A stretch of DNA of 64,000 nt from Antennarius striatus. Taxonomy: Eukaryota; Chordata; Actinopteri; Lophiiformes; Antennariidae. The translations under genes were made by a program, and so were the position numbers. This document shows positions 1 through 12,900 of the stretch, one piece after another (within the stretch, counting starts at the first letter, position 1; each line of letters starts with the position of its first letter). The stretch spans positions 3,819,501 through 3,883,500 of the forward strand of contig NC_090795.1 of NCBI RefSeq assembly GCF_040054535.1, read 5' to 3'. The notes under the pieces are model-generated. The model saw nothing but the letters and a program-made list of their open reading frames with translations. It was not told the DNA's origin and made no database searches.

Positions 1-1038
1 GTAATTTGTGAATTTAATGAGAAACAGGCTCAACAGGCAACATGGTCTGAATATCTACTTAGGAAATAAAACCACAGAGTGGATTATTATAAAGACTGGA
101 AAAAGGAAAATTGGCCACTTTCACAAAATGGTTTAAGAAAATTACAGTAATTGGTCTTGAGAAAATCAAAAAAATGTGGAAAATCAGTTTTTTTTTTTAA
201 CCTGCTACACAGCATTCTCATGGACAACTAAATTGTAAAAAAAAAATACAATTATACTAAAATCAACTCATAATTTGGTTTAAGAAAAAAAAAATTCAGA
301 AAGCATTTTTACAAAAAGCAGCTCAGATGTTAGATAAATGCACCTGAAAGCATCATGAAGGTTCTTTATTCAAGTGAAATTCAATAAAAATATATTTCTC
401 CATGAGCTGATGATTTTCTTCAAGGTGCAGGGTTTTCATCAATAAAAACATTCTGCATCATCAGATCCAATGCTTCAGTCCTTTTTAAATCTTGACATTT
501 CCTGCCACTAGGTGTCAGACTAGAGCACTGGGAAAAACAGAATCAATCCCACTATCTGGACCCACCAAACAAATTTATCAGCCCTTCTGTCTGAAAACAA
601 CCCTCACACAACATTTAAATAAAAACCCATTTATGACTTTTAGTAACTCTGCTGACATACAAACAAACAGGGGTAAACATACAAGTTTGATTATGTTTGT
701 GTTCTATTTAACTGGAACCAGAGATGATAAATATGGATGGTTGAAAAGATTATTTTTTTTATTAGATCTGGCTCATTCTGCTCCATTTTCTAGTTTGTGA
801 AGAGTTTGAAACCGAGCATGGAAACTTCCCTCGAACTTTGGGTACTTGGGCTTAATTTCCCAGACACCAACTCTGATATAAACCCCTTAGAGCCCCCTGG
901 CTTTGCCCCTCATGCATGACTTCTCATTCACTCATCAAAAACTGAACCACCCTCCCGCATCCCACAATGACCCCTGCTACATAAGGGTTGATCCAGACAG
1001 TGGTGTGCTGGATATGAAGTAAAGCACAGCTGAATGGA

Positions 1039-1040
<2 letters not shown>

Positions 1041-1070
<30 letters not shown>
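1041..1070. repeat. (GT)n microsatellite
   Basis: Fifteen GT units lie in tmx3 intron 3, starting about 10 nt past the exon 3 donor in transcript direction, where they read as (AC)n. Confidence 0.95.
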
Positions 1071-1071
<1 letters not shown>

Positions 1072-1079
1072 AGACTCAC

Positions 1080-1861
1080 ATCAACCAGCCAGATATCATT
1101 AACTCTGGTCTCTTTAAATCTGTCAAAAGAAAAGAGGAAATAATGAATAAGATGTTTAACATGCGCTATGTACTTAAAGGAACAAAGATGACATTCAATG
1201 CGTTTTAATGCAAAATTTGCCCCCCTTGCCCCCCTCCTCGTGACATTAGAGGGTTTCATAGATACACAAGAGACAAGCATCCCCACAGAATAACCAATTA
1301 GAACGTCGTGGGTTCTTCATGGAAAATAATTGTGTACCTGCAAACCTGCAGGTTCACAACCACACATTTTGGGGAAAATGTGCAAACTGAAAAGCCTGCG
1401 TGCTTTTAATGCAACAGGAGCTCCAGCAGCGCGTTAAACTCTGAACTGCCCTCCTGAGGAGGAAGTGGCCCCGCGTGCACACAGGAAGCAGGAGGGGCGC
1501 GTCACTCACGTCTCATCCAGGTCCTCCACCACCGCCAGCACCGCTGAGGTCAGGAAGGCGGCTACCGCTGCGGGATGAAAGCAAAGCAGACGCGCGTGTT
1601 AACCTCCACGTTAGCGCGAGCCCCCTGCGCGCGAGCCTCCTGTGGGGCTCACCCCCAAAGCCCGGAGCCTCATGACCGAAGCATCACCAGCTAAAACGCT
1701 GGCGTCCCCGGCTAACCCGGCGGCTACCTGCTCGGAAAACCGAGCCTTTAAGGTTCGTTTTGACTCGGCGTTTGGTAAAATGTAAACTCCACGTACATTT
1801 TGTACGTGGTGTAAAAAGTGAACGTACCTCCACAAAACAGCAAAGCTCTCCCCTCAGCCAT
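1080..1861 (-). CDS. tmx3: tmx3, 5' part (ER thioredoxin-related transmembrane protein 3)
   Basis: Three coding exons are visible: 1828-1861 (34 nt, start codon at 1859-1861), 1510-1567 (58 nt) and 1080-1119 (40 nt). All introns have GT-AG ends and the joined frame closes exactly at 44 codons. The product begins MAEGRALLFCG, continues as a hydrophobic signal peptide to about residue 23, then reads VEDLDETFKETRVNDIWLVD. That closely matches the mature N-terminus of vertebrate TMX3, just before its FYAPWCGHCK thioredoxin active site. The active-site exon is not in the window, so it must lie left of position 1. TMX3 is a type I ER membrane protein disulfide isomerase that oxidises folding substrates. 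The copy looks intact as far as it goes. Whether it is a tmx3a or tmx3b paralogue cannot be told. Confidence 0.88.
1789..1809. repeat. Perfect inverted repeat in tmx3 intron 1
   Basis: Nine-base arms CCACGTACA and TGTACGTGG flank a TTT spacer. Each arm carries an ACGTG core, the core of hypoxia-response and bZIP/bHLH sites. The element sits 19 bp downstream of the tmx3 exon 1 donor in transcript direction. It could be a dimeric factor site or a small RNA hairpin; there is no direct evidence for either. Confidence 0.5.
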
Positions 1862-1914
1862 CGCTTCGAGTGGAAACGCCAAGCAGGAAATACAGATGCT
1901 AAATCAGGACACTG

Positions 1915-1926
1915 TGCGCATGCGCG
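1915..1926. promoter_or_regulatory. NRF1-type palindromic site upstream of tmx3
   Basis: TGCGCATGCGCG is a perfect match to the nuclear respiratory factor 1 palindrome. It lies 54 bp upstream of the tmx3 start codon, in a GC-rich stretch (about 1440-1960) typical of a TATA-less housekeeping promoter. NRF1 sites at this distance commonly sit near the transcription start. The binding factor is inferred from the motif. Confidence 0.65.
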
Positions 1927-4059
1927 GTGCTACTTAGACCTCTCGAGGCGTCAGGCGCGCACAGCTGGAAATGATTTAGTCGTAATTATATTTACAAAAA
2001 AAAAGTATATATATATATATAGTGATAAAAGAATTTTAAAATTATATAAAATTAAAAAAAAATATCTGTCTGTATTTGGCGCTTCAATACTAACGGTGCA
2101 TTTTGTTAAGCTATTTCTCTTAACCGCTATTGAAGGTACCATAAGAATGTAGGCCCAATTGTGTACTTTTTTACTTATTAAATATCTAATTTTATGAATT
2201 ATGGTGTGATAAGCTGCCTTTAAATGTGATTATTTAAAATAAAAAAGAATCTGACGTTGGTAGCTCGTACGCACCACCAGGTGGCGCTAAAAGATTACGA
2301 ACCTGGGCCATCATGGTACTATTCACATGTACTGTACTTGTATTTTCAACATCTAGTAAGAGACTATTGGGAATATTTACACCTCACAAAATATGTCACT
2401 GATATTAAAAGTCTTCTATCTAAATTGTTCCTAAAATTGGTAAAATTATTTTATAAAATTAATTTTATACATATATTTCTTGTCCTCTGCATTATCACCC
2501 AAAAACAGAAAAATCACACAGGCATTTCTTTTATTAAAAACATTCTTGTATTGAGAAGCTTTTAGAAAAAAAAAAAAAAAGTTTAGAGCTAATACTGTTT
2601 GAAATGTTATTAAAACTTGTTACCTTTAATGATTAAATAATCTTCAGTCAGTCATTTTGTCACTTTTACACATTAAAATAAAAAAAAAAAAAAGATGTGA
2701 CATCATGGAAAACACATCAGACTGATATTAAAAGGCGTGTTAATGTCACAGGATGTAGACTTAGTTCAGAAAGTACATTTTAAAAGAAATGTGCTCTATC
2801 TTGACGCTGGGACCTCAGCCCTTCCTGCTGACACACTTACATGTAGCAGTCCTATCACTGCACTGAAGCAGCCCAGTACCGTTTTAGCCCTGACTAACGT
2901 TAATGCATTAGCCCAGCTTACGAAGATCGTAGATATTTGATCTTTAAATATGAATTCATAGAGAATCTAAGCATATAAATACAAAGACATTATTTAAAAA
3001 GAGACTAAATTTGACCTTGGATCTGAAAATGGAACCCCAAATTCCAGTTTCTTTTTTTCTTTTTTTTTTTACCTTTAAAGTTCATTATCAGGCGTCGATT
3101 AATCTTTCCTGAAAGTTAAAGAGCTACACTTTCTCATGGGATGAATGGAAATCATGACTGTGTTACTAAATAGATTCATGTGGACGGCCTGGGTGCCAAG
3201 TTTTGTGAGGCTTGAAACGCCTTTGTATCTGGAGGGGCAGAGGACTGGACACAAGCTGTTAGCACACATTGTAAGGCAACAATGACTCCCGCATTAACAA
3301 AACTAACAAAACAAAAGAACACGGACAGACTTCCTCTCACGCTGAACAAATATATACTACTTGCTTTTCTCTGTCTTTCAAATATACTTAAGGCGGTTTC
3401 ACCAGCTGAAGTGAAAGCGATCCCTTCGTGGTGGGGGAACCCATGAATATACAAAAGCTTGGGATTTTAACCGAGTGTTTGCCGATTTCATGCAACTATA
3501 GAAAGTTTTACTGCAGCAAAGTCGTTCCTCTCCTTCGGATAAAGACGGGACTTGTTCCAGACTCCCACATCCAGAAGGACTGGAATCAGCTGAACCCAGG
3601 ATCTCACAGAACGGAGCCGACGTGACCTCAACCGACCCGCCGAACAAAGCCTTCTATCACATGGGCAAACAAGAGCGGAGAAACGATTCAGCGACACATC
3701 ACAGCAACATTCAACGCTCTGCTGTAACAGAGCAAATGATTTGCTTCTAAATATAAAAGAATTATGAGCAACACTACAAACACCGATTACATGAATATTC
3801 AGGCTAAAACAGTCTAGGAACCTTTGGTGGGGTGGGGTGGGGGGGGGCAAAACCTGAAATGAAATCCATTCAATCTAGTTTTTCGTGCCAAAGATTCATC
3901 TGTAGTTACACAGGAATAAAAGTCAAGAGTCTCCACACGAGAACAGGAAGCACTTTAAATGAGACAACAGCATTTCTCCCGGCCATCTTGGAGGTCTGCT
4001 GTAGAATGAAAAACTGCAAAAACAGCTTAAGGGAGCAGCAAATGGTCCAGTATTGTAGT
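1927..4059. other. Intergenic, tmx3 promoter side to pxdc1 3' end
   Basis: AT-rich spacer with poly-A runs near 2566-2580 and 2683-2695 and a (TA)n tract near 1996-2011. Short open frames here show no family resemblance and no splice-consistent partners. I see no gene. Confidence 0.6.
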
Positions 4060-4065
4060 TTTATT
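4060..4065 (-). terminator. Candidate pxdc1 polyadenylation signal
   Basis: The minus strand reads AATAAA here, about 335 nt past the pxdc1 stop codon. It is the first canonical hexamer downstream of the stop, so a 3' UTR of about 0.35 kb is the simplest model. Confidence 0.5.
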
Positions 4066-4398
4066 CTGCATGTTTAAGTGGACGTGCAGCTCTCTCCCCT
4101 CTGGTCATTCAAAAGTCCTTAGACACCCCGGATGTTTGCATCCACCTCTGTTGCCACAGCAACACTTGCAAGCCAATCAGTATGAAGATAATCCCACCGC
4201 GATTTGTTTTCTTGACATCCTAAAGTAAGGCTCTGAAAGAGGCACAGCGGTGATGCTTAAAGTGGTTGAATCTAAGTGGAGGCGGGGGGGGGGGTTTTCT
4301 CGGAGCGGCTGCATGCATCTGTCCGCCATAGGTTCCATTAAGGGACACGCATTCCTCATTTTGGTGGCATTGGATGTCCGTCAACAGGCACCGGCTCC

Positions 4399-7300
4399 TC
4401 ATTCCAGGATGTCCGTTTCAAACGGGACTAGATGGTAGTAGGAAAGGTTGGTGACGTACGCTTCCGTTTCCTCGTCACACAGGTCAGCTTCCATAGGCAA
4501 GAAGTCTGTTCCGTCCTCGTATCTGGAGTCAAAACCAAAGAGATGTTATTAAGAGGACAGGATGGAGCTCAGTGTGAGGCAGGGATTAAAAAAAAGTGTG
4601 TTTGATTTGAGGCTCTGAGGTAAAGACCACAGAGAATTCTTTTTGCACAAACAAGGTCAGAGAACAGTGGTAGGGGAAAAAATGTCAGCTATTTAGCAGG
4701 GATTCCGGGTCTAATTTGGCACCAAGAGGAATGAGTTCCTCTTTTGCTTCCCACACATGCCCAGGGAAGGAAGAGGTGCGCGCACACACTTCCTGTGGGG
4801 GCGGAGGGTCTTCGGGTTCATCCGCATTGAAGGACTTCACATTACTCACGAGCAAACACTGAAATATTTAGAACCAATGACATACTCACGTATGTTCCAC
4901 CGAGTCGGTGGAGGAGGGTCTGTCTTTCTCTTCGGGCACGCTGTGGTCAAACACGATGGTTTCCGTGTTGGCCAGGCAGAATCCATTGGACCGCATGATT
5001 TCTGAAACGGTACGGAGGGTTGTGATGTCGCCGTGACGTCAGGGTCGTCTCCGTGTTAGTGTCACGTGACGCTTTTGACGTGACGCACCTGATATCTTGA
5101 TGGGACTCTGGAAGCACGGCTGGATTCGGTGGACTTTGTCGTTCCTCAGCACCTGATCCAACGGCGACCGTTCAAAGAAAGTCAGCATGACCTCCGACCT
5201 GGAATACTGTGGAGTCGGGTCTTTAGTCAACAAGCCTATACTTGTGCATTTCCATAAATATAAATCTATTTTAAGAAGTTAAAGAAATAGGATTATTTGA
5301 GAGGTAACAGCTGAAGGACTCACTTTGTACGGCATGTTGATGGCGTTCTTCAGTAGTCTTTCCACCTCATTCAGTTTCTCCTCGATGTCGTTCGCCTCTT
5401 TAATCTTTACAAGCCCTGAAATAAACCAGTTTGAAAATCTAAAGACATCAAATGCAGAAAAAAAAACCCATCTGGAAATGTTAAGAACATAAAAAAATGC
5501 ATGAATCTAGGCCCATAATTTAGATCAAGTCCAAAATTTGTGGATAAACCCAACCCTTCCATCCAGTTTAATGTCAATCAAAGAAGTTTAATCCATCTTG
5601 CTTTGTCCTGAAAGGTAGAAACCATTCCTGAATCCACCCTTTCATCTGGATCCCCACCAAAATTGAACTGATTCTTCTTTGGGATGCGACCACCCCAACA
5701 TATAAGTTTCATGAAAACGTATCAGGTAGTTTTTGTGTAAAAGGACAAACAAACAGAAGCAGAGCAGCGGCGCTAAACGTTTAAATAACACCGAACAAAA
5801 GCATCAGACGGAGACAAAGCTGGCCGACAATCAAAATATGTCACGTCGCTATTTCTGAAGAACGCCAGCTGTTCTAACCTTTTACCGCCTACGGGCTGTT
5901 ATCTGTCCAGAGGTCAGACACGACTAAATTTATCCTTTTGTCTACCAAAGGTCGCCTCAGAACGAGAACAAGGTAGCATTTCTATTAGCTGATATTTACC
6001 TCAAGTAAATGTAGGGGGGAGAAAAGGATTAAAATCAAGAATTCAGAGAATAAATGTGGGGCGTTATCTGAGGAAACAGATAGAAAGGCAATTTAAGAAG
6101 TAGTAGGAGTGTCAAGTCGACACTTTTGGACAAACATGTGAGCTGGCGGTCAGCAAGACGCCGTTTGTTACCGCGCTGACAAAGGGATGTGTGGAGAATA
6201 ACAAGCCGCAGCGATGAGGCCCCGTCTGACGCAAGTCGTACAGACGTGGTCACATGACAACAGCGTGGAAGGAGTGAGTAAGAGGGCTTAAAGCAACACT
6301 CACCGCCTCCTCCAGGCGCTACAGCCGGCAGCGGTGACATCATCCCCACGGGGGTGTGAGGAGTGACCGGGCTGTTCGGTCATCACTGGGAGGTGATGTG
6401 AGTGGTAAAGGGTCCCACCCAGCGTGACCCCAGTGTGACCCCCATCCCAGAGTGTGACCCCCATCCTGCCTCCAGGATGTGACAAAATCTTGTGTCTTGT
6501 GCTGCCGTGAGGTTTTAAAGAACAACCCTACAGATGTGTTTTGTATGTTTTAGACTAGAACCAATATCCCTACAGACCTAATAAGCAGTCGGGGGTGGGG
6601 GGGTTGATCCGGGACCAAAAATAGAATCCTTGTCAAACTACAAATCGGTGTCAGCTGCTTAATGGAAGCAAAGCCTGGGTGATTTTTCCACTGAGTTTAT
6701 GTCCCGCCAAGACGCGTGCTAAAGAATCAGAAGTAAAGTTCGTGATGAGGTTGGATGTCGTGTAGTGTCAATACTTCCAAACTGGGATACACAGTGCAAC
6801 AGGCGTGTGTGTGTATGTGTGTGTGTGTGTGTGGCGACATGGAAAAACATGTGTGGTGATAGTTGCAACAGCTGATTGCTGGTTGCACAAGATTTAATCC
6901 ATCTGTGGTCATCTCCATGTCAACACTCGCCTGCTGCCGTGGGGAGATAACAGAGTCAGTCACTGGTATGTTCGCACTGTAATTGTGTTCATGTGTCGTC
7001 TCTGTTATTGCCGTGACGGTAAATGGTGATAAGTGAAGTAGGAACTCTGCTTTAGATTCATCGTGTTATCAGATGGCGTTAGCATCTGCTAGCCGTTCAG
7101 AGGAAATGTGATAAAAACAGATGAGAACACACAAGAACCGCTGAGTTTCTGTCATATTCTCTCTGACTTTTGGGAAATTATTCCACTCCATTATTCACTA
7201 TTTAAAGTTTTCAATGCTAAGCTAAGCTATCCAGCTACTGGATACTGAAAAAAAAATGTAAATATCATTTAAATATGGTATTAATTTATAACAGCTAGAC

Positions 7301-9781
7301 ATTTTTGGCCTACTGTCACTCTACTGGGCTGTGATTGGCTTGTATTACCACGATGTGATTGGCTGGTGATCAGGAATTCCTTTTGGAAGCCTGTCGCTGT
7401 CAAAGATCCGATCGCCCTCCTTCGAAAAAGAAATAGAGAAACGTCCTGGAAGTGGACTCAAAAGTGTTCAATGTAAAGAATTCTTATTCTGAGTTAGACT
7501 GTGAGGGACAGGGGAGGAAAGAGGGTGGGGGGCGATTTTGGACGCGGCCTGCGTCGACATGCCTCTGTCAGATCTGGCTCTCCTGGAATGCGAGGGATCA
7601 CTTCCTGTCTGCGTGCGCTCCCGGGTCACATGTAAAGAAAGAGCTGCTGGGTCTTTTCAGACCAGAGGTACTAAACATGGCAAGTCCACCCCCTACCCCC
7701 CAACACTCACTAACATCCCAACAATGACATCAGCGTAAATGTTCTGCACGTCTTCAGTGTTGCCAAGGCGCGCCGCGGAAACAGGAAAACATGCAAAGTG
7801 GAGTGAGAAAGAGCAGAGCTGCGTTTTTTCCCTTCGGGAACGAAGCTGAGAGGTGAAAACAGAGCGATGAAGATGACACAGAAATGGAAAGAGATGAGGA
7901 GAATGTTAATAAACCTGTGGATCTTCATCCATCCATCCATCCAAACGGTAAAAACAGCTTGAACCAGTGAAGCATCATGTGTTAGTCAGAGCTCTGTGTC
8001 ATTTTCAACACTAACCCAGATTTTTAAAAAAGTGTAAGACGCTGACAAAGAATAAAAAAGTGAATCATGAAAAAATGATTTCTCACTTCCCAAAATGCAT
8101 TGCACACGGCATCGAGGAAGTAACGAGTTGTCAACAACTTTGTCGGCTGCATGGTTCCGGGTTTAGGGTTTAGGATCAGGGCCGGAAGCAGAGCTTTCCA
8201 TTGGTCAATGAAGAGATGTTTCCAAAACATTCATATAGGCTCGGAGGGTCGACACAAAAGGGAAGTGCAAAAAGAGATCACAGACGCTGATGAAACTGGG
8301 ACGTCTGCCAAAGCTGTTGGCAGCGCCACCGAGTCAAACATCCAAAGCCTGACCACTAAAACTTTCGGGCCCTTCAGGCCTGACGCGACGTCGCTGTTTC
8401 ACGCTGTTTTTAAAAGGGATGTCTAGTTCATGTTGGTCTTTTTTTGTGTATCCTAGTTGGGAATCGGACTTTCGGAGGCAGAAACAGGAAAGCAAACGTC
8501 AGATAACTCACAGATTTTATCTTCCAAGTATTGACAAGGATTTAGAAAGCGGCTCAGAGCATTTTGGTTCAGAGGTTTGTGAAAGGTGCGTTATTGTGGT
8601 TTGGTTAATTATTACTCTGTCCAAACAAAGAAGCATGACCAAACCGTGATGTAATTCAGTTCAACTTAACCCTGGAACTTCATTGATTATGACTACATGT
8701 TTTCCTCCTTTTATTCTGGTGATCTATATGTTAAAACATAGGTGGACATTTGTTCTTATTTGCACGTTAATCAGGGGAGAATGTCGCTGTGAAGAAAACA
8801 AACGTCCCCATAAACACAAAACAGCGGCGGTGGAATCTGAGGCCCGGGGTAAACAGGAATATCACTTTACAGGAGGGTTTCCTGCACAGGGAGAAACAGT
8901 TTTCCTCCCCACAATCTGCTGCTGGGGTTCGGGGGGGGGGATTTTCCTGTTGCAAAATTCAAAGCATAAACTTTTCAAGCACAGAAAGCTGCAAGAAAAG
9001 ATAGAATAACTATTCAGTAAACAGCTCAACTGGCAGGAAGTTAAAGTGAGCTGCAACAATTTGATTGGTCAAGACTCCACAACTCCAAAACCATCCTGAC
9101 TGAACCCTGAACCCCCGGAAAAGAGTGTCCAAGTTTTATATATAAATATACCGTAGATAGATAGACTGTAGATCCAAATATGCAACATTTTAAAATTAAA
9201 ATTATTGAAATTATATTAAAAATTATTAATTTAATTATCCACTCTTCATTAGCCAAAGATCCATCCCCACTAAAAACATTTCGCAACTGGAGATCTCTTG
9301 GGGACAAACAAACAAACAAACAAACAAACGATGACATAAATAAAACAGATGAGGTGAGACTTAGGGAGGGGGGGGGTTAAACTGTCTTGAGTTTCTTCAC
9401 ACTCCTGATCAAATTTAAAACCATATCTAAACAGCTATATATTTAATTCTAACACACAATTTTCGGCCGTGACGTCACGTTTCCCCGCAGCGCTCCGCGC
9501 CCCCCCCCCCCTCCGCGGTACCGACCTTCTATGAGCGGACACTTTGACAGCTCCCTCCTGTCCTCGGGGAAGGACTCCAGCAGCCTCCGGAACAGCCGGC
9601 CCAGATCCGAGTAACTCCGGTGGAGGTAGAGAATGTTCCTGTCCGACCACTCGGTCCGGATCTCGAAGAACTCCTCTTCCTCCCCCCGGGGGCTGATGAT
9701 GAGCCTCCGGACCCCGTTGACCCAACAGTCCCGGACGAACATGTTGACCAGCGACGTCCCTTCAAACACAGCCGATGCCAT
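4399..9781 (-). CDS. pxdc1: pxdc1, PX domain-containing protein 1 (complete)
   Basis: Five coding exons: 9526-9781, 5324-5415, 5089-5206, 4890-5001 and 4399-4522 (stop at 4399-4401). Total 702 nt, 233 residues, close to the roughly 231 of the human protein as I recall it. All junctions are GT-AG and phases close (256, 92, 118, 112, 124 nt). The start [19 protein letters not shown] is the conserved vertebrate PXDC1 N-terminus. A PX-type core covers roughly residues 1-110, including a [10 protein letters not shown] segment like the basic phosphoinositide-contact strand of PX domains and a following FPEDR. Downstream blocks [20 protein letters not shown] and [17 protein letters not shown] are also typical, and the C-terminus is acidic and ends FETDILE. 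The cellular role of PXDC1 is poorly known; membrane lipid binding is a family inference. It is divergent from prpf4b, also its near neighbour on human 6p25 as I recall. Confidence 0.92.
5530..5760. repeat. Teleost dispersed repeat fragment
   Basis: The stretch contains the phrases CATCTGGATCCCCACCAAAA, CTTTGGGATGCGACCACCCC and TTTCATGAAAACGTATCAGG, then AGTTTTTGTGTAA and ACAAACAAACAG. From memory this word order recurs across fish genomes as a truncated interspersed repeat. Its class cannot be assigned here. Confidence 0.45.
6805..6832. repeat. (GT)n microsatellite, interrupted
   Basis: GT units with one AT interruption, in pxdc1 intron 1. Confidence 0.9.
9304..9328. repeat. (ACAA)n microsatellite
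   Basis: Six tandem tetranucleotides, about 200 bp into pxdc1 intron 1 in transcript direction. Confidence 0.9.
9526..9781 (-). CDS. pxdc1: pxdc1 coding exon 1
   Basis: Start codon at 9779-9781. The exon ends GAA G and is followed by GTCGGT. A second GT (GTACCG) lies four bases further on but would shift the frame against exon 2, whose GGCTTGTAAAG start restores EGLVKI. The GC-rich sequence around 9480-9960 looks like a CpG-island promoter and first exon. Confidence 0.9.
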
Positions 9782-9960
9782 TCCTCTTCCCCGGGGGAGT
9801 CAATCCAGCATGTTGTGTGTGTGTGGGGTGGGGGTGGGAGTGGGGGGGGGGAGAAGGAGTGGATGGAAATAGAACTTATTTCCCAAGAAGACAACTTTGT
9901 GAACTTGTGCGGCCGCTCCGCTCCGAGCGGCGGCTGTGCGTAAAGGACGCTGACGGTGGC

Positions 9961-9988
9961 GCAGCGCAGCGCAGCGCAGCGCAGCGCA
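9961..9988. repeat. (GCAGC)n pentanucleotide repeat upstream of pxdc1
   Basis: Five tandem GCAGC units plus GCA, about 180 bp upstream of the pxdc1 start codon in its GC-rich promoter region. It may fall in the 5' UTR or the proximal promoter. Confidence 0.85.
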
Positions 9989-12900
9989 TCACGGCCGGAA
10001 TCTCAAACGTGGCATGATTTGAGGAGAAAGAAAAAAAAAAAAATTAAAGATACCGCCCCGCAAAAACAGATGCGGGGATATCGATCCAACAACAGTGTTC
10101 CCAGTTCGAAGAAAAGTGGTACATCTCTGCTGAATCTCCTCCTGCTCCTCCTCCTACAGTCGGTCACTAGATTCTTTAATCCAGAACGCGTTACTTCACA
10201 CCGTCCGGATTGGCAGTTTCCTCCCTCCTTCCTTCCTTGACAACAGTGTTGTTACAAAACCAGCCCCGTTTTTTTTTCTTTTTCTTATTTATACCCAAGA
10301 AAAGTTGTGAATATAAACCTATTCCCCTGCTATGCTTTGGTAAAAGTTGGGTTTACCCTGGATCAGTCGCCGCTGCCACGTCTGTCTTCAGATCAGTGCA
10401 CTTAATCTTAAAATGAAGTGTCTGGAGATGCACTGGGGAAAAAAAAAATCCCATAAAGCCCAACAACCCATACCTAGCAGTTCTTTTTCCAGTTGAGCAG
10501 CTATAATATCTCCCAGAGCTAAACTCACCATTTTTGGTTTTGGAACAGTTTGGAATCTTGCCTTTTCAAGCAGAAAACAAAAAAACAAAAACAAAAAATG
10601 CACTGACCAAAAATATGAAAGCCAGAGATCCCTGTGTTGTGAACTTCTGCTTCCAGTCCAGTGGAAGCTTTACAGGAAGTCAAGTCATGACAATTTGGCT
10701 GTAATTAAGTGCTGTACTTCCCTGCAGACTGCTAGAGTAGAAGCAGTCCGTTGGTCAAGGCGCTCAGGAAATAGCCGGCTAATTGCAAGTAAAAGCAAAC
10801 TGTAAAACGCTCTGGACACACATATAAATCTGTTGGGATCAGAGGGAGCAACCTGGTTGAAAACGAGCACAATTATGTTTATGAGATGGAGCAGATGGTT
10901 GCAGGAGGGTTCACATGTGACCCTCTGATGGGTCTCATTTGACAGTATGGCGGCTACAGAGAAGATGTAAAAAAGAAGATAAATAGTTGAATAAATATGG
11001 GAAATATTCCAGTCTCACTTATCCCACAATGTCAGCCACAGGCATATTTTCCAGCTCTTTTGGACAGTTAACATTATTTCCACATCCTGACCTTTTTATG
11101 GGACCCAGATCCTCGTTTGACTTGAACAGTGAAGTGTTTTAAACGCTGAAAAACATCTCAGCGTTTGTTTACAGCGAGATCGGGATCGTGTTACTTCAGA
11201 TGATTATGTCTGCAAAGGCACCAACTGTAAGCTGTGTCATTACCACAGTGGGGATCAGACAGTGAGACACTGTGATATTAAAGCATCAGGCCGGCGCTGA
11301 TGGTAGACTGGACATGCAGCAGTGAATCACCCCCAACTGGATGGACTGTCCATCCATACTGGTTGGTCTTCAAAAGCCGAGATGAACCCATGTGGCGCTG
11401 TCAGGCTTTGCCCGGCCGGACACCATCGTTTGAAGGCCTGACCAAAGCTGTGGACGTCTTATGTTAAACTATAAAAGCAACAATATAGACTTCAAGTGAA
11501 GTCCTGCACATTTCATCTCATCCAGAGACAGCTTTGCATAGATGCTAACGTGTTATCAGGTCCTGTAATAACAGGATCAGTCCGTACTGAGCCCAGCGTC
11601 AATCTGTGGTTCAGCCACATTTAATGATTCTGCACATTCCGTCCCGATACCCAGGTCCAGCGTAAAACCTCAGAGAGAGGAAAATTGAAATGGAAAAATA
11701 GACTTTTGCCCACTCATCCCTAAAAGCTTTCTCGTGCAGAATTTGAAACACACATTGTCCAATGTTAGGATGTATCCAACGGCAAGAAAGTCAAAGGAAC
11801 TGACAGACGTGGCCTCTTTTGTCTTTGTCCTGCCATAATTTCTCACATCGAGACATTAAATAGACTCCTTTCCTATCTGATCATGTGACATCCTTTTATA
11901 AAAGTTGATAAATTCTGCATCAAACATTTACGGTGGATGTTTTCCTTCTAACCTGACTGTTGGACCTGCAGCAGACTTAAAGACTGATTTCATTCTGTAA
12001 TTATCACACGGGTGAAATTTAATGCTCAAGTTTATTTCTGCAGCTCAGAGGACGGGGGGGGCAGGAGTCAGATTCAAAGTCGCCCGCAGGCTGCTTCTTC
12101 ATCCTACCCCTGACATAAATCTCAACCCCTGACGAGCCCATATGCTGGGGTCGACCCCTCCAACCTGCCTCTTTGACCTTTAAATCCCACCACAGCCTCC
12201 GCTGTTTCAAGAAATCAAACACCGGCGGCCTCATAAAGCGGGAAATAAAGAAAAAACATAAAGATGGACACATCTGTCAAGGAACAAAGAACATCTGCGT
12301 GGACGGCGGCGGGCGTCTCCCTTTCATTGAGAGGCATTGTGGGCCGTGGCGGCGCTTCACTCATCGGAGGCCGTTCGGAGTCATAATTCTGTCCCGGTGT
12401 GCAGAAAGCTAACAAAACCCAGTGAGGAGGGTTAGCAAAGTGCCTGAGTGTGTTTAACTGGCTGTATAATGAACTGCGCTCGTCTTCACCGAGCATCTGT
12501 TGGACCTCGTGCTTTATGGCTCCATCTTTATTGTGTCTTCAGCGGAGCTTGGAGAGTCGGGGGCCCAATGAGACTCCAGGCAGACCCATCGTCTGCCTGT
12601 TTTATTTCCTCGCTATGGAAATTTGAGCTTCCATCCTTCAGGATTCATAAATCACATCTGCAAGTTCAGGGCATCAAGATATTCATGCTGTCGCCTCTGT
12701 GAATGTCGTTCCTTCCCTTGTGTTATCAGGCGCTGCTGCACAAATCCACGTGAAATGCTGATTTTCTGGGCATTAACTCCTTAAACTTTTGAATTTATCA
12801 CCTCCTTCAATTCATTATGTACGCACACACAAAAGCTTGTATTTTGTTTTAACATCTTTCCCTTCCTTTAAATTTAGAATATTTTTTTAATAATATTTTG

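Larger units (their letters stand above)
5416..9525 (-). other. pxdc1 intron 1
   Basis: A 4.1 kb intron. It holds a dispersed-repeat fragment (about 5530-5760), an interrupted (GT)n tract (6805-6832), an (ACAA)n tract (9304-9328) and several poly-G runs. Two near-identical TGTGATTGGCT boxes (inverted CCAAT-like) lie near 7329 and 7355. No further exon was recognised. Confidence 0.6.

Noticed and set aside
5688..5696. GLI-like site GACCACCCC
   Set aside because: One mismatch, and it lies inside a dispersed repeat, so it is probably present in many copies.
8161..8174. Telomere-like GTTTAGGGTTTAGG
   Set aside because: Only two units, and the plant-type spacing differs from TTAGGG arrays; chance or a small duplication.
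9520..9525. Alternative pxdc1 exon 1 donor (GTACCG) four bases downstream
   Set aside because: Its use would break the frame into exon 2; the GTCGGT donor restores the conserved EGLVKI.
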